From Frondihabitans sp. 762G35 (GTDB lineage: Bacteria; Actinomycetota; Actinomycetes; Actinomycetales; Microbacteriaceae): 64,000 nucleotides of DNA. The stretch lies in assembly GCF_002074055.1 (NCBI RefSeq), contig NZ_CP014619.1:310001-374000 (forward strand). The letters run 5' to 3'. The notes under the pieces are model-generated. The model was not told the origin of the DNA and searched no databases. It saw only the letters and a program-made list of their open reading frames with translations. Positions 1 through 11,257 of this stretch are shown here, one piece after another (the first letter of the stretch is position 1; each line of letters opens with the position of its first letter). The position numbers were made by a program, and so were the translations under genes.

Positions 1-260
<260 letters not shown>

Positions 261-262
261 CC

Positions 263-682
263 ATGTTGATCCCCCGTCGTGTCAAGCACCGCAAGCAGCA
301 CCACCCCGGCCGTTCCGGCCAGGCCACCGGTGGCACTCGCGTGAGCTTCGGTGAGTACGGCATCCAGGCGCTCACGCCTGCCTACGTCACCAACCGTCAG
401 ATCGAGTCCGCTCGTATCGCCATGACCCGTCACATCAAGCGCGGTGGGAAGGTGTGGATCAACATCTACCCGGACCGCCCGCTGACCAAGAAGCCCGCCG
501 AGACCCGCATGGGTTCCGGTAAGGGTTCGCCCGAGTGGTGGGTCGCCAACGTCAAGCCGGGTCGCGTGCTCTTCGAGCTCAGCGGCGTCAGCGAGGATGT
601 GGCCAAAGAGGCCCTCACTCGTGCAATCCACAAGCTGCCCCTGAAGGCACGCATCATCAAGCGCGAGGAGGGCGACGCATAA
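263..682 (+). CDS. rplP: 50S ribosomal protein L16
   Basis: 139 residues, the normal length of L16, which binds 23S rRNA near the A site and peptidyl-transferase centre. It begins [19 protein letters not shown] and carries the family motif [12 protein letters not shown] around residues 82-93. The start is ATG two bases after the rpsC stop. Its TAA overlaps the ATG of rpmC by one base (TAATG), so the two are translationally coupled. Confidence 0.99.
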   Translation: MLIPRRVKHRKQHHPGRSGQATGGTRVSFGEYGIQALTPAYVTNRQIESARIAMTRHIKRGGKVWINIYPDRPLTKKPAETRMGSGKGSPEWWVANVKPGRVLFELSGVSEDVAKEALTRAIHKLPLKARIIKREEGDA

Positions 683-1026
683 TGGCGATCGGATCCAAGG
701 AGCTCCGCCCCACTGAGCTCGACACCTTCGAAGACGAGCGACTCGTCGACGAACTCAAGAAGTCCAAGGAAGAGCTGTTCAACCTGCGCTTCCAGTCGGC
801 CACGGGCCAGCTCGAGAACCACGGCCGCGTGCGCGCCGTGAAGCGCGACATCGCCCGTATCTACACGGTCCTGCGCGAGCGCGAGCTCGGCATCCGTGCC
901 ACCCCCGCCCCGGTCGCGGCCGCTCCCAAGGCCGCCGCGAAGAAGTCGAGCAAGAAGGCCGCTGAGAAGCCGGCCGACGAGGCTCCTGCTGCCGAGGCCG
1001 CCGAAACCGCCGAGGAGAGCAAGTAA
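682..1026 (+). CDS. rpmC: 50S ribosomal protein L29 with Ala/Lys/Glu tail
   Basis: 114 residues starting [10 protein letters not shown]. The core (about residues 10-75, with [20 protein letters not shown] and the [19 protein letters not shown] helix) is L29, which sits at the exit of the peptide tunnel near L23. Bacterial L29 is usually 60-75 residues; the extra ~38 are a low-complexity Ala/Pro/Lys/Glu tail, an extension common in actinobacteria. The start overlaps the rplP stop. A longer in-frame reading from 535 lies inside rplP and was rejected. Confidence 0.97.
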   Translation: MAIGSKELRPTELDTFEDERLVDELKKSKEELFNLRFQSATGQLENHGRVRAVKRDIARIYTVLRERELGIRATPAPVAAAPKAAAKKSSKKAAEKPADEAPAAEAAETAEESK

Positions 1027-1322
1027 TGGCTACCGAGAAGAAGACCGCGGCGGCCGAGACTCCTGTTCTCGTCCGCGGTTACCGCAAGACCCGTCGTGGC
1101 TACGTCACGAGCGACAAGATGGAGAAGACCATCGTCGTGGAGGTGGAGGACCGCGTGAAGCACCCCCTCTACGGCAAGGTCATCCGCCGCACCTCCAAGG
1201 TGAAGGTCCACGACGAGGCCAACTCGGCCGGCATCGGCGACCTCGTCGTGATCAGCGAGACCCGTCCGCTCAGCGCTTCCAAGCGCTGGCGTCTGGTCGA
1301 GATCCTCGAGAAGGCGAAGTAG
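1026..1322 (+). CDS. rpsQ: 30S ribosomal protein S17
   Basis: 98 residues. S17 is a primary 16S rRNA-binding protein of the small-subunit body with an OB fold. The family core is visible: [19 protein letters not shown], then [19 protein letters not shown], then [24 protein letters not shown]. The first ~15 residues are a short Ala/Thr/Lys extension. ATG overlaps the rpmC stop by one base. A 29-nt gap with an AGAAGGAG Shine-Dalgarno sequence separates it from rplN. Confidence 0.98.
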   Translation: MATEKKTAAAETPVLVRGYRKTRRGYVTSDKMEKTIVVEVEDRVKHPLYGKVIRRTSKVKVHDEANSAGIGDLVVISETRPLSASKRWRLVEILEKAK

Positions 1323-1351
1323 GCCTCGGCCTGCTTGAGAAGGAGTAACAG

Positions 1352-1720
1352 ATGATTCAGCAGGAATCCCGCCTCAAGGTCGCTGACAACACCGGTGCCA
1401 AGGAGATCCTCACCATCCGCGTTCTCGGTGGCTCCGGCCGTCGCTACGCCGGCCTCGGTGACGTCATCGTCGCCACGGTGAAGGACGCCATCCCCGGCGG
1501 CAACGTCAAGAAGGGCGACGTCGTCAAGGCGGTCATCGTCCGCACCAAGAAGGAGGTCCGTCGCACCGACGGCTCCTACATCAAGTTCGATGAGAACGCC
1601 GCAGTGATCCTGAAGGCTGACGGGGACCCCCGCGGGACCCGCATCTTCGGACCGGTCGGTCGCGAGCTTCGCGACAAGAAGTTCATGAAGATCATCTCGC
1701 TGGCACCGGAGGTTATCTAA
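1352..1720 (+). CDS. rplN: 50S ribosomal protein L14
   Basis: 122 residues, exactly the family length. L14 lies at the 50S face that contacts 16S rRNA (bridge B8) and L19. Recognised from [18 protein letters not shown] at the start, the [15 protein letters not shown] segment and the [20 protein letters not shown]-terminal region. A strong Shine-Dalgarno (AGAAGGAG) stands before the ATG. It opens the spc part of the cluster; rplX follows after 3 nt. Confidence 0.99.
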   Translation: MIQQESRLKVADNTGAKEILTIRVLGGSGRRYAGLGDVIVATVKDAIPGGNVKKGDVVKAVIVRTKKEVRRTDGSYIKFDENAAVILKADGDPRGTRIFGPVGRELRDKKFMKIISLAPEVI

Positions 1721-1723
1721 CTC

Positions 1724-2083
1724 ATGGCAAACATCAAGAAGGGTGACCTGGTCCAGGTCATCTCCGGCCCCTCGCAGGCCCGCGGCGGAGACCGCGGAAA
1801 GCAGGGCAAGGTCATCGAGGTCCTCGTGGAGAAGAACCGCGTGGTCGTGGAGGGTGTCAACTTCGTCACCAAGCACGTCCGCGTCGGTCAGACTCAGCGC
1901 GGCACCAAGACCGGTGGCATCGAGACGCACGAGGCTTCGATCCACGTGTCGAACGTCGCGCTCGTCGACCCCAAGACCAAGAAGCCGACCCGCGTCGGAT
2001 TCCGCGAAGAGACGGTCACGAAAGACGGAGTCACCAAGACCGTCCGTGTCCGTTTCGCCAAGAAGTCGGGGGAGGACCTCTGA
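1724..2083 (+). CDS. rplX: 50S ribosomal protein L24
   Basis: 119 residues. L24 is an early-assembly 23S rRNA-binding protein. It has the N-terminal KOW motif ([11 protein letters not shown] then [13 protein letters not shown], residues ~5-35), the conserved [12 protein letters not shown] and the Cys-free C-terminal domain typical of many actinobacteria. About 15 residues longer than the E. coli protein. Its TGA overlaps the ATG of rplE (TGATG). Confidence 0.98.
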   Translation: MANIKKGDLVQVISGPSQARGGDRGKQGKVIEVLVEKNRVVVEGVNFVTKHVRVGQTQRGTKTGGIETHEASIHVSNVALVDPKTKKPTRVGFREETVTKDGVTKTVRVRFAKKSGEDL

Positions 2084-2691
2084 TGAGTGACACCGCAACC
2101 GCAACGCCCGAGGCCACTGTGCCGGCTGAGAATCGCCAGCCGCGCCTCAAGGCGAAGTACCAGGCCGAGATCCTGCAGCAGCTCAAGAGCGACTTCGGCT
2201 TCACGAACGTGCACCAGGTGCCCGGACTCGTGAAGATCGTCGTCAACACCGGCGTCGGCGAGGCCGCTCGCGACTCGAAGGTCATGGATGGCGCGGTCAA
2301 GGACCTCACCGCCATCACCGGCCAGAAGCCGCAGGTCACGAAGGCCCGCAAGTCGATCGCCCAGTTCAAGCTGCGCGAGGGTCAGCCCATCGGCGCTCAC
2401 GTCACGCTCCGTGGCGACCGCGCCTGGGAGTTCCTCGACCGGCTCCTGTCGCTCGCCCTGCCCCGCATCCGCGACTTCCGTGGTCTCAGCGACCGCCAGT
2501 TCGACGGAAACGGCAACTACACCTTCGGTCTCAACGAGCAGAGCATGTTCCACGAGATCGATCAGGACCGCATCGATCGCGTCCGCGGCTTCGACATCAC
2601 CGTCGTCACCACGGCCAAGACCGACGACGAGGGCCGGGCTCTGCTCAAGGCTCTCGGCTTCCCGTTCCGCACGGCCGACCAGGCCAACTAA
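2083..2691 (+). CDS. rplE: 50S ribosomal protein L5
   Basis: 202 residues. L5 binds 5S rRNA and contacts P-site tRNA and the 30S head (bridge B1b). The core begins at [11 protein letters not shown] (residue ~20) and includes [42 protein letters not shown] and the end [21 protein letters not shown] ~17-residue polar N-terminal extension precedes it. In many actinobacteria the Zn-type rpsN follows; here a 141-nt non-coding gap with a hairpin follows and then rpsH. Confidence 0.98.
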   Translation: MSDTATATPEATVPAENRQPRLKAKYQAEILQQLKSDFGFTNVHQVPGLVKIVVNTGVGEAARDSKVMDGAVKDLTAITGQKPQVTKARKSIAQFKLREGQPIGAHVTLRGDRAWEFLDRLLSLALPRIRDFRGLSDRQFDGNGNYTFGLNEQSMFHEIDQDRIDRVRGFDITVVTTAKTDDEGRALLKALGFPFRTADQAN

Positions 2692-2698
2692 GATCGTC

Positions 2699-2732
2699 CG
2701 GTCGGACACTTCAGCGATGGAGTGTCCGGCCG
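2699..2732 (+). other. Intercistronic hairpin between rplE and rpsH
   Basis: CGGACACT at 2703-2710 pairs exactly with AGTGTCCG at 2721-2728, and flanking bases extend the stem to about 2699-2732. There is no T-run, so it does not look like an intrinsic terminator. It occupies the 141-nt gap where rpsN is found in many relatives. A role in mRNA processing, stability or spc feedback control is possible but is inference. Confidence 0.5.
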
Positions 2733-2832
2733 TACTCCCATGTTCGGAGAACCGCTCCGAGCAACCCCGATCGTTCAGGTCGGCTCCCGGTGGACCGGAA
2801 GTCGAAACCGAGCGAGAAAGTGATCAAATCGC

Positions 2833-3231
2833 ATGACGATGACAGATCCGGTCGCAGACCTGCTGACCAGACTGCGCAACGCGAACTCGGCGTTCCACGA
2901 CACCGTGTCGCTGCCGAGCTCCAAGCTCAAGTCCCACATCGCCGAGATCCTCCAGAAGGAGGGCTTCATCGACGGTTGGAAGATCGCCGACGCCCGCGTC
3001 GGACAGACCCTCACCATCGACCTCAAGTACGGCCCCAACCGCGAGCGCTCCATCGTGGGCATCAAGCGCGTGTCGAAGCCGGGCCTCCGGGTCTACGCGA
3101 AGTCGACCGAGATCCCTCAGGTCCTCGGCGGACTCGGCGTGGCCATCCTGTCGACTTCCTCCGGTCTGCTGACCGACCGCGAGGCCGAGCAGAAGGGCGT
3201 GGGTGGGGAAGTCCTCGCCTACGTGTGGTAA
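2833..3231 (+). CDS. rpsH: 30S ribosomal protein S8
   Basis: 132 residues, full family length. S8 binds the central domain of 16S rRNA and in E. coli also represses the spc operon. Markers are [18 protein letters not shown] at the start, [14 protein letters not shown], the [19 protein letters not shown] block and the closing [20 protein letters not shown] stands before the ATG. rplF follows after 6 nt. Confidence 0.99.
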   Translation: MTMTDPVADLLTRLRNANSAFHDTVSLPSSKLKSHIAEILQKEGFIDGWKIADARVGQTLTIDLKYGPNRERSIVGIKRVSKPGLRVYAKSTEIPQVLGGLGVAILSTSSGLLTDREAEQKGVGGEVLAYVW

Positions 3232-3237
3232 CCCGCC

Positions 3238-3774
3238 ATGTCACGAATCGGACGCCTCCCCATTCCGATCCCCACCGGGGTCGATGTGAAGATCGACGGC
3301 CAGGCCGTCACCGTCAAGGGCCCGAAGGGCGAGCTCTCGCTCGTCATCGCCAGCCCCATCGAGGCCAAGTTGGAGGAGGGCACCGTTCTGGTGACCCGTC
3401 CTGACGACGAGCGCTCCTCGCGTTCGCTCCACGGCCTCACCCGCACGCTCATCGCGAACCAGATCACCGGCGTCACCCAGGGCTACTCCAAGGGCCTCGA
3501 GATCGTCGGAACCGGTTACCGCGTGCAGGCCAAGGGCTCGAACATCGAGTTCGCCCTCGGCTACTCCCACCCCATCACCGTCGAGCCGCCCACGGGCATC
3601 AGCTTCACGGTCGAGGGCAACAACAAGCTCACCGTCACCGGCATCGACAAGCAGGCCGTCGGCGAAGTCGCTGCGAACATCCGCAAGCTTCGCAAGCCCG
3701 AGCCCTACAAGGGCAAGGGTGTCCGCTACGCCGGCGAGGTCGTCCGCCGCAAGGCCGGAAAGTCAGGTAAGTAA
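3238..3774 (+). CDS. rplF: 50S ribosomal protein L6
   Basis: 178 residues, normal for L6, a 23S rRNA-binding protein near the factor-binding centre. It starts [19 protein letters not shown] and has two L6 repeats; the second ends in the signature [19 protein letters not shown], which precedes the Lys/Gly-rich end. The start is 6 nt after the rpsH stop. rplR begins 2 nt after its own stop. Confidence 0.99.
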   Translation: MSRIGRLPIPIPTGVDVKIDGQAVTVKGPKGELSLVIASPIEAKLEEGTVLVTRPDDERSSRSLHGLTRTLIANQITGVTQGYSKGLEIVGTGYRVQAKGSNIEFALGYSHPITVEPPTGISFTVEGNNKLTVTGIDKQAVGEVAANIRKLRKPEPYKGKGVRYAGEVVRRKAGKSGK

Positions 3775-3776
3775 TC

Positions 3777-4148
3777 ATGGGTCTCGGAACCAGAGGTAAG
3801 AGCAAGTCGGCCGCCACGGCGCGCCGTCACACCCGCCTTCGCAAGAAGGTCGTGGGCACCGAACTCCGCCCGCGTCTCGTCGTCACCCGTTCGGCCCGTC
3901 ACGTCTTCGTGCAGGTCGTCGACGACAGCAAGGGCCACACCGTCGCCAGCGCATCGACCCTCGAGGCCGACCTGCGTTCCTTCGACGGTGACAAGACGGC
4001 CAAGGCGCGCAAGGTCGGCGAACTCGTCGCCGAGCGTGCCAAGTCGGCCGGTATCGAGGCGGTCGTGTTCGACCGCGGTGGTAACAAGTACGCCGGACGC
4101 GTCGCGGCAATCGCCGAGGGCGCCCGGGAAGGTGGGTTGGACCTGTGA
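3777..4148 (+). CDS. rplR: 50S ribosomal protein L18
   Basis: 123 residues. L18 binds 5S rRNA with L5. Markers are [20 protein letters not shown] with [18 protein letters not shown], and the C-terminal [20 protein letters not shown] followed by AREGGLDL. The TGA at 4146-4148 overlaps the GTG of rpsE (GTGA), a coupling arrangement seen repeatedly in this window. Confidence 0.99.
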   Translation: MGLGTRGKSKSAATARRHTRLRKKVVGTELRPRLVVTRSARHVFVQVVDDSKGHTVASASTLEADLRSFDGDKTAKARKVGELVAERAKSAGIEAVVFDRGGNKYAGRVAAIAEGAREGGLDL

Positions 4149-4870
4149 GCGACGCAACGAACAAGACGCCGGAGCCGGCGGCGGAAGCCGTCGTCGACCG
4201 TCCCGTCGAAACGGCTGCCGGATCGGAGTCGAACAACCGCGAGGGTGCCAACGCCGGTCGTACCGACCGACGTGGCGGCAGCGGTCGCGGCGACCGCAAC
4301 CAGGGCCGTGGCGGTCGTGACGATCGCGACAAGAGCCAGTTCCTCGAGCGCGTCGTCACCATCAACCGCGTGTCCAAGGTCGTCAAGGGTGGTCGTCGCT
4401 TCAGCTTCACCGCTCTCGTCGTCGTCGGAGACGGCAACGGACTCGTCGGTGTCGGCTACGGCAAGGCCCGCGAGGTCCCCACGGCTATCTCGAAGGGTGT
4501 CGAGGAGGCGAAGAAGAACTTCTTCCGCGTCCCCCGCATCGCCAACACGATCCCGCACCCGGTGCAGGGTGAGGCCGCAGCCGGCGTCGTGCTGCTGCGT
4601 CCCGCCGCAGCCGGTACCGGTGTCATCGCGGGTGGCCCGGTTCGCGCCGTCCTCGAGTGCGCCGGCATCCACGACGTCCTGAGCAAGTCGCTCGGTTCGT
4701 CGAACACCATCAACATCGTGCACGCGACCGTCGCGGCGCTCAAGCAGCTCGAGGAGCCGCGCGCCGTCGCAGCTCGTCGTGGCCTGGACATCGACCACGT
4801 CGCTCCGGCTCGCCTGCTCCGCGTCGAGGCCGAGGCTCGTGCCGCCGCAACTGAGAAGGCAGGTGCCTGA
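4145..4870 (+). CDS. rpsE: 30S ribosomal protein S5 with long Gly/Arg-rich N-terminus
   Basis: 241 residues against about 167 in E. coli. S5 contributes to decoding accuracy and the mRNA channel. The S5 RNA-binding domain starts near residue 62 ([20 protein letters not shown], then [19 protein letters not shown]) and the C-terminal domain has [19 protein letters not shown]. The first ~60 residues are an acidic then Gly/Arg/Asp-rich extension, common in actinobacterial S5. The GTG start overlaps the rplR stop. Confidence 0.97.
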   Translation: MSDATNKTPEPAAEAVVDRPVETAAGSESNNREGANAGRTDRRGGSGRGDRNQGRGGRDDRDKSQFLERVVTINRVSKVVKGGRRFSFTALVVVGDGNGLVGVGYGKAREVPTAISKGVEEAKKNFFRVPRIANTIPHPVQGEAAAGVVLLRPAAAGTGVIAGGPVRAVLECAGIHDVLSKSLGSSNTINIVHATVAALKQLEEPRAVAARRGLDIDHVAPARLLRVEAEARAAATEKAGA

Positions 4871-5052
4871 TGGCGCAGCTTCGCGTGACTCAGATCAAGT
4901 CCAAAATTAGCGAGAAGCAGAACCAGCGCGACACGCTGCGGAGCTTGGGTCTCAAGCGAATCGGCCAGACGGTCGTTCGCCCGGACGACAAGCAGAACCG
5001 TGGCTACGTCTCGACGGTCGCTCACCTCGTCAAGGTCGAGGAGATTGACTAA
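4870..5052 (+). CDS. rpmD: 50S ribosomal protein L30
   Basis: 60 residues, the bacterial L30 length. Markers are [19 protein letters not shown] and [17 protein letters not shown] with a terminal [14 protein letters not shown] overlaps the rpsE TGA and its TAA overlaps the rplO ATG (TAATG), so rpsE-rpmD-rplO are chained by start/stop overlaps. Confidence 0.99.
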   Translation: MAQLRVTQIKSKISEKQNQRDTLRSLGLKRIGQTVVRPDDKQNRGYVSTVAHLVKVEEID

Positions 5053-5639
5053 TGGCTGACGAGAAGGCCCCCAAGGCCGCGGCCCCCAAGGCTGCTGCCG
5101 CCAAGAAGCCCGCCGCCTCCAAGGCCGCCGCTTCCACCAGCACCACCACGAAGGCGGCTCCTGCCGCTTCCAAGGCCGCGTCCACCGACGTCGCCCGTCC
5201 GCAGATCCTCAAGGTCCACCACCTTCGTCCGGCTCCCGGTGCCAAGAAGGACCGGACCCGCGTCGGACGCGGTGAGGGCTCGAAGGGTAAGACCGCCGGT
5301 CGCGGTACCAAGGGCACGAAGGCCCGTTACTCGGTCAAGATCGGCTTCGAGGGTGGGCAGATGCCTCTGCACATGCGCACCCCGAAGCTGCGCGGGTTCA
5401 AGAACCCGTTCCGCGTCGAGTACCAGGTCGTCAACCTGGAGAAGCTGGCCGACCTCTACCCGAACGGTGGCGACGTCACCGTGGGCGACCTCGTCGCCAA
5501 GGGTGCCGTTCGCAAGAACGAGAAGGTCAAGGTCCTCGGCAACGGCGACCTCGCCGTCAAGCTGAACGTCGTCGTCGACAAGGTCTCCGGCTCCGCCGAA
5601 GAGAAGATCGTCGCCGCCGGCGGTACCGTCACCAAGTAG
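5052..5639 (+). CDS. rplO: 50S ribosomal protein L15 with Ala/Lys-rich N-terminus
   Basis: 195 residues versus about 145 in E. coli. The L15 core begins at [20 protein letters not shown] (residue ~54), has the Gly-rich [14 protein letters not shown] and [19 protein letters not shown] signatures and ends in the L18e/L15P fold. The first ~50 residues are almost only Ala, Lys, Ser, Thr and Pro. It is the last gene before a strong terminator hairpin and secY. Confidence 0.97.
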   Translation: MADEKAPKAAAPKAAAAKKPAASKAAASTSTTTKAAPAASKAASTDVARPQILKVHHLRPAPGAKKDRTRVGRGEGSKGKTAGRGTKGTKARYSVKIGFEGGQMPLHMRTPKLRGFKNPFRVEYQVVNLEKLADLYPNGGDVTVGDLVAKGAVRKNEKVKVLGNGDLAVKLNVVVDKVSGSAEEKIVAAGGTVTK

Positions 5640-5645
5640 TACCTG

Positions 5646-5675
5646 AAGGGGTGGCTCGGAAGAGCCACCCCTTTC
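5646..5675 (+). terminator. Intrinsic terminator/attenuator after rplO
   Basis: AGGGGTGGCTC (5647-5657), loop GGAA, then the perfect complement GAGCCACCCCT (5662-5672) and a short T-run. It lies 30 nt before the secY start, so it may terminate or attenuate transcription between the ribosomal genes and secY-adk-map. Confidence 0.8.
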
Positions 5676-5705
5676 AGTCGTCTATCCTCATACCGGGAGG
5701 CACAC

Positions 5706-7024
<1,319 letters not shown>

Positions 7025-7028
<4 letters not shown>

Positions 7029-7639
7029 CGGGCGGAAGCGACAGCGGCGCACGCCTGCTCATCGTCGGTCCGCCCGGAGCCGGCAAGGGCACGCAGGCCG
7101 TGCGGATCGCCGAGAGCTACGGCATCCCGGCCATCTCGACCGGCGACATCTTCCGCGCGAACGTCAAAGACGAGACGCCCCTCGGCGTCCAGGTCAAGGC
7201 GATCCTCGACGCGGGCGACTACGTTCCCGACTCCCTGACGAACGAGCTCATCTCCGACCGCCTGTCGCAGCCCGACGCGGCCGAGGGCTTCCTCCTCGAC
7301 GGCTACCCCCGGACCGCCGACCAGGTCGTCTTCCTCGACGAGCTGCTGGCATCCAAGGGCGAGGCGTTGAGCGCCGTCGTCCAGCTGGTCGCCGACCGCG
7401 ACGAGATCGTGGAGCGCCTTCGCAAGCGTGCTCTCGACCAGGGCCGCAGCGACGACACCGAAGACGCGATCCGCCACCGCCAGGACGTCTACCTCCGCGA
7501 GACCGGTCCCCTGATCGCCACGTACGCCGAGCGCGGCCTCGTCCTCGAGGTCGACGGCCTGGGAGCGATCGACGTCGTCGCCGACCGGATCGACGCGGCG
7601 CTCTCGTCGCGCGACATCCGGCCGACGGCCGCCGCCTAG
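7025..7639 (+). CDS. adk: Adenylate kinase (short-LID form)
   Basis: 204 residues. Catalyses ATP + AMP = 2 ADP in the cytosol. The P-loop is [10 protein letters not shown] (residues ~14-23), followed by the AMP-site segment [10 protein letters not shown] and the [12 protein letters not shown] motif. The LID region ([20 protein letters not shown]) is the short type, without the Zn-finger-like insert of long adenylate kinases, as in other actinobacteria. The GTG start at 7025 forms a GTGA overlap with secY; the secY-adk-map order is classic. Confidence 0.97.
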
Positions 7640-7646
7640 AGCGTCC

Positions 7647-8495
7647 GTGGCCTTCCGCAAGCAGGGCATCTACAAGACACCCGACGAGATCCGCAGGATG
7701 CTCGAGCCCGGCCTCCTCACGGCCGCTTCTCTCGACGCCGTCGCGGCGGCGATCCGGCCGGGAGTGACCACCGGCGAACTGGACGCCCTCGCCGAGAAGA
7801 CGATCCGCGACGGCGGGGGAGTGCCGAACTTCCAGCTGGTGCCCGGCTACCGGCACACGGTCTGCGCCTCCGTCAACGCCGACGTGGTCCACGGCATCCC
7901 GGGCGACCGCGTCCTCCGAGCGGGAGACCTCGTGTCGATCGACTCCGGCGCCGAGGTCGGCGGGTGGAACGGCGACAGCGCCCGGAGCTTCGTGGTCGCG
8001 GGGCCCGCTGATCCTGCGCTGCCCGCCGCCGTGGTCGAGGCCCGTCGGCGCCTGAGCGACGTCACCGAGCAGTCGCTCTGGCACGGCATCGCGGCTCTGG
8101 CGTCCGCACGGCACCTCAACGAGGTCGGTGCGGCGGTCGAGGAGTACATCGAGTCGCAGGGCGACTACGGGATCCTGGAGGACTACGTGGGCCACGGCAT
8201 CGGTCGTACCATGCACGAGGAGCCGCCCGTCTTCAACTACCGCGTGCGGGGCAACGGGCCGGCGGTGAAGCCGGGACTCGTCGTCGCCATCGAACCCATG
8301 GTGACCGCCGGGGGCATCGACACGGTGACGCAGGACGACGACTGGACGGTCACGACGGCCGACGGCAGCGACTCGGCGCACTGGGAGCACTCGGTCGCCG
8401 TGCACGCCGACGGCATCTGGGTGCTGACGGCGGCCGACGGCGGCGCCTCGGGGCTCGCGCCCATGGGCATCCGGCCGGTCCGTCCCGCGGGCTGA
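7647..8495 (+). CDS. map: Type I methionine aminopeptidase
   Basis: 282 residues. Removes the initiator Met from nascent proteins; cytosolic dimetal enzyme. The metal ligands are visible: Asp in [10 protein letters not shown] and Asp in GDSARSF, His in [12 protein letters not shown], Glu in AIEPM, and Glu in [11 protein letters not shown]. The start is GTG at 7647, 7 nt after adk. About 200 nt with a promoter separate it from infA. Confidence 0.97.
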   Translation: MAFRKQGIYKTPDEIRRMLEPGLLTAASLDAVAAAIRPGVTTGELDALAEKTIRDGGGVPNFQLVPGYRHTVCASVNADVVHGIPGDRVLRAGDLVSIDSGAEVGGWNGDSARSFVVAGPADPALPAAVVEARRRLSDVTEQSLWHGIAALASARHLNEVGAAVEEYIESQGDYGILEDYVGHGIGRTMHEEPPVFNYRVRGNGPAVKPGLVVAIEPMVTAGGIDTVTQDDDWTVTTADGSDSAHWEHSVAVHADGIWVLTAADGGASGLAPMGIRPVRPAG

Positions 8496-8536
8496 CCCGT
8501 CGAGACCGACATCGGCGTGGCGAGTTGACCTGCCGG

Positions 8537-8566
8537 GTTGGCAAACGCAACTTCGATCGCATAAGA
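8537..8566 (+). promoter_or_regulatory. Predicted sigma-70 promoter for infA-rpmJ-rpsM-rpsK
   Basis: TTGGCA at 8537-8542, 18 nt spacer, TAAGAT at 8561-8566. This implies a leader of roughly 120 nt before infA. It fits a fresh transcription start for the alpha-operon genes after map. Confidence 0.6.
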
Positions 8567-8694
8567 TCGACCTTTGGTGCCTCAGGCCTGCGTTCTCGCA
8601 TGCCGGTCGGCGGTGTATTCGTCTCGGATCCCCGCGACCCAGGGCACCGATCCCCGCAAGACCAACACAACCAATTTTTAGCGACAGTGAGGCT

Positions 8695-8916
8695 ATGGCC
8701 AAAAAAGACGGTGTCATCGAAATCGAAGGCGCAGTGGTCGAAGCTCTGCCGAACGCGATGTTTCGCGTGGAGCTGAGCAACGGGCACAAGGTTCTCGCCC
8801 ACATCTCCGGAAAGATGCGTCAGCACTACATCCGCATCCTCCCCGAAGACCGTGTGATCGTCGAGCTGAGCCCCTACGACCTGACCCGCGGCCGGATCGT
8901 CTACCGCTACAAGTAG
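8695..8916 (+). CDS. infA: Translation initiation factor IF-1
   Basis: 73 residues, exactly IF-1 size. It binds the 30S A site during initiation. The OB-fold sequence [20 protein letters not shown], then [21 protein letters not shown] and the end [13 protein letters not shown] is diagnostic. It precedes rpmJ-rpsM-rpsK-rpoA-rplQ as in most actinobacteria. Confidence 0.99.
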   Translation: MAKKDGVIEIEGAVVEALPNAMFRVELSNGHKVLAHISGKMRQHYIRILPEDRVIVELSPYDLTRGRIVYRYK

Positions 8917-8984
8917 GGCGTGCTGGAAAGGAACGGCCCGGCGCACCCGTCGGGCACGAGGCCAGCGAGTCAAGAGGAAACAAC

Positions 8985-9101
8985 ATGAAGGTCAAGCCCA
9001 GCGTCAAGCGCATCTGCGAGCACTGCAAGGTGATTCGCCGCAACGGTCGCGTCATGGTGATCTGCAACAGCAACCCGCGCCACAAGCAGCGCCAGGGTTA
9101 G
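8985..9101 (+). CDS. rpmJ: 50S ribosomal protein L36 (Zn-binding type)
   Basis: 38 residues, [20 protein letters not shown] then [18 protein letters not shown]. The Zn-ribbon ligands Cys-X2-Cys at residues 11 and 14, Cys27 and His32 are all present, so this is the zinc-binding paralogue rather than the Zn-free one. Preceded by AAGAGGAAACAAC. It sits between infA and rpsM. Confidence 0.97.
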   Translation: MKVKPSVKRICEHCKVIRRNGRVMVICNSNPRHKQRQG

Positions 9102-9241
9102 TCCGCAGCAGCACCCGCACCACAGCAACACCACCGAGCAGCACCAGAACCGTCCTCCGCGCGAGGGCGGGGACACCCCGGGCGGAGGCCCTGGCACCGG
9201 TGCTGTGACACACCTCCACCATCTCTCAAGGAGAAGCCACC

Positions 9242-9616
9242 ATGGCACGTCTAGCAGGCGTTGACATCCCGCGCGAAAAGCGCGTGGAAGTCGCACTGAC
9301 CTACATCTACGGAGTCGGCCGCACGCGCGCGCTGAAGACTCTCGAAGAGACTTCGATCGACGGCAACATCCGCGTCAAGGACCTCAGCGACGACCAGCTC
9401 GTCCTGCTCCGCGACTACATCGAGGGCAACTTCAAGGTCGAGGGTGACCTCCGCCGCGAGGTCGCCGCCGACATCCGCCGCAAGGTGGAGATCGGAAGCT
9501 ACGAGGGCATCCGCCACCGCCGCGGTCTGCCCGTCCGCGGCCAGCGCACCAAGACCAACGCTCGTACCCGCAAGGGCCCGAAGCGCACGGTCGCCGGCAA
9601 GAAGAAGGCTCGATAG
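9242..9616 (+). CDS. rpsM: 30S ribosomal protein S13
   Basis: 124 residues. S13 sits in the 30S head and contacts P-site tRNA and L5. Markers are [20 protein letters not shown] and [16 protein letters not shown] with the basic C-terminus [20 protein letters not shown]. Preceded by CAAGGAGAAGCCACC. The 140-nt gap after rpmJ carries no further gene. Confidence 0.99.
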   Translation: MARLAGVDIPREKRVEVALTYIYGVGRTRALKTLEETSIDGNIRVKDLSDDQLVLLRDYIEGNFKVEGDLRREVAADIRRKVEIGSYEGIRHRRGLPVRGQRTKTNARTRKGPKRTVAGKKKAR

Positions 9617-9659
9617 GCCCGGCTTCCGCCGTAGCCATCCAAGGTTGTAGGAGAAAAAA

Positions 9660-10058
9660 TTGGCAGCACCGAAGTCGGCCGCGCGTAAGCCCCGCCGTAA
9701 AGAGAAGAAGAACGTCGCCGTGGGCCAGGCCCACATCAAGTCGACGTTCAACAACACCATCGTTTCCATCACCGACCCGTCGGGTGCCGTCCTGAGCTGG
9801 GCGTCCTCCGGGGCCGTCGGCTTCAAGGGCTCGCGCAAGTCGACGCCGTTCGCGGCGCAGCTCGCCGCCGAGTCCGCTGCGCGTCAGGCGCAGGAGCACG
9901 GCGTCAAGAAGGTCGACGTCTTCGTGAAGGGCCCGGGTTCCGGCCGCGAGACCGCGATCCGCTCTCTTCAGGCCGCCGGCCTCGAGGTCGGTTCGATCAA
10001 CGACGTGACCCCGCAGGCGCACAACGGCTGCCGTCCGCCGAAGCGCCGTCGCGTCTGA
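9660..10058 (+). CDS. rpsK: 30S ribosomal protein S11
   Basis: 132 residues. S11 forms part of the E-site/mRNA exit on the platform. Markers are [57 protein letters not shown] and [18 protein letters not shown] at the end. The start is TTG at 9660 behind TAGGAGAAAAAA; an unusual start codon, but no ATG or GTG fits. rpsD, which follows rpsK in many actinobacteria such as mycobacteria, is not present. Confidence 0.98.
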   Translation: MAAPKSAARKPRRKEKKNVAVGQAHIKSTFNNTIVSITDPSGAVLSWASSGAVGFKGSRKSTPFAAQLAAESAARQAQEHGVKKVDVFVKGPGSGRETAIRSLQAAGLEVGSINDVTPQAHNGCRPPKRRRV

Positions 10059-10088
10059 GGCTCTGCGCCCTCGGCGCTGACGCGTCGG

Positions 10089-10112
10089 GCGAGGGCCGGA
10101 GACGGCCCTCGC
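10089..10112 (+). terminator. GC-rich hairpin between rpsK and rpoA
   Basis: GCGAGGGCCG (10089-10098), loop GAGA, CGGCCCTCGC (10103-10112): a perfect 10-bp stem with a tetraloop but no T-tract. It may be a weak terminator or an mRNA-processing element in the 161-nt rpsK-rpoA gap. Confidence 0.45.
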
Positions 10113-10219
10113 TCGTACGCGTCGTCACGATTTTCGATAACTCAATAATCGGCGGGCCAGCCACCCTGCCGCATCGCACAAGAGTCATATAGCGGACTCT
10201 TCGCCGAAAGGAATCCACA

Positions 10220-11212
10220 GTGCTCATTGCACAGCGCCCCACCCTCACCGAGGAGAACATCTCGGAGTTCCGCTCCCGCTTCGTGATCGAGCCCCTCGAG
10301 CCCGGCTTCGGCTACACGCTCGGCAACTCGATGCGCCGCACCCTCCTCTCTTCGATTCCCGGCGCTGCTGTCACCAGCATCCGCATCGACGGCGTGCTGC
10401 ACGAGTTCACGACGGTCCCCGGTGTGAAGGAAGACGTCACCGAGGTCATTCTGAACATCAAGAGCCTCGTCGTCTCCAGCGAGCACGACGAGCCGATCAC
10501 CGCCTACCTGCGCAAGCAGGGCGCCGGTCAGGTCACCGCCGCCGACATCTCGGTGCCGGCCGGAGTCGAGGTCCACAACCCCGAGCTCGTCATCGCGACC
10601 CTGAACGACAAGGCCAAGTTCGAGCTGGAGCTGACCATCGAGCGCGGTCGCGGTTATGTGTCCGCCGTCCAGAACCGCTCGGAGTTCTCCGAGGCCGGCC
10701 AGATCCCGATCGACTCGATCTACTCGCCCGTCCTCAAGGTGACCTACCGGGTCGAGGCGACCCGTGCCGGTGAGCGCACCGACTTCGACCGTCTCGTCGT
10801 CGACGTCGAGACGAAGCCGGCCATCAGCCCCCGCGACGCCATCGCTTCGGCGGGCCGCACGCTGACGGAGCTCTTCGGCCTGGCCCGCGAGCTCAACACC
10901 GCCGCCGAGGGCATCGAGATCGGCCCCGCGCCGGTCGACGCCGTCCTCTCGTCGGAGCTCCAGACCCCGATCGAAGACCTCGACCTCTCGGTGCGCAGCT
11001 ACAACTGCCTCAAGCGCGAGGGCATCAACACGGTGTCCGAGCTCGTCGCCCTCTCGGAGACGCAGCTCATGAACATCCGCAACTTCGGACAGAAGTCGGT
11101 CGACGAGGTGAAGGACAAGCTCGTCGAGCTCGGCCTCTCGCTGAAGGACACCGTCCCCGGTTTCGACGGCGCCCACTTCTACAGCGGCTACGACGAGGAG
11201 GAGACCAACTAG
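10220..11212 (+). CDS. rpoA: RNA polymerase subunit alpha
   Basis: 330 residues. The N-terminal domain dimerises and nucleates the core enzyme ([20 protein letters not shown], then [16 protein letters not shown]). The flexible linker is near residues 235-250. The C-terminal domain has the DNA/activator-binding helices ([20 protein letters not shown] and [19 protein letters not shown]). GTG start behind GAAAGGAATCCACA. Followed by rplQ. Confidence 0.99.
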   Translation: MLIAQRPTLTEENISEFRSRFVIEPLEPGFGYTLGNSMRRTLLSSIPGAAVTSIRIDGVLHEFTTVPGVKEDVTEVILNIKSLVVSSEHDEPITAYLRKQGAGQVTAADISVPAGVEVHNPELVIATLNDKAKFELELTIERGRGYVSAVQNRSEFSEAGQIPIDSIYSPVLKVTYRVEATRAGERTDFDRLVVDVETKPAISPRDAIASAGRTLTELFGLARELNTAAEGIEIGPAPVDAVLSSELQTPIEDLDLSVRSYNCLKREGINTVSELVALSETQLMNIRNFGQKSVDEVKDKLVELGLSLKDTVPGFDGAHFYSGYDEEETN

Positions 11213-11257
11213 GTCTCCTGCTGTCCGCCTTCCCCTCTCAACACTTAGGAAACGACA

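Noticed and set aside
8525-8776. An 83-codon plus-strand frame before infA
   Set aside because: It overlaps infA in another frame, contains the infA promoter and has no conserved features.
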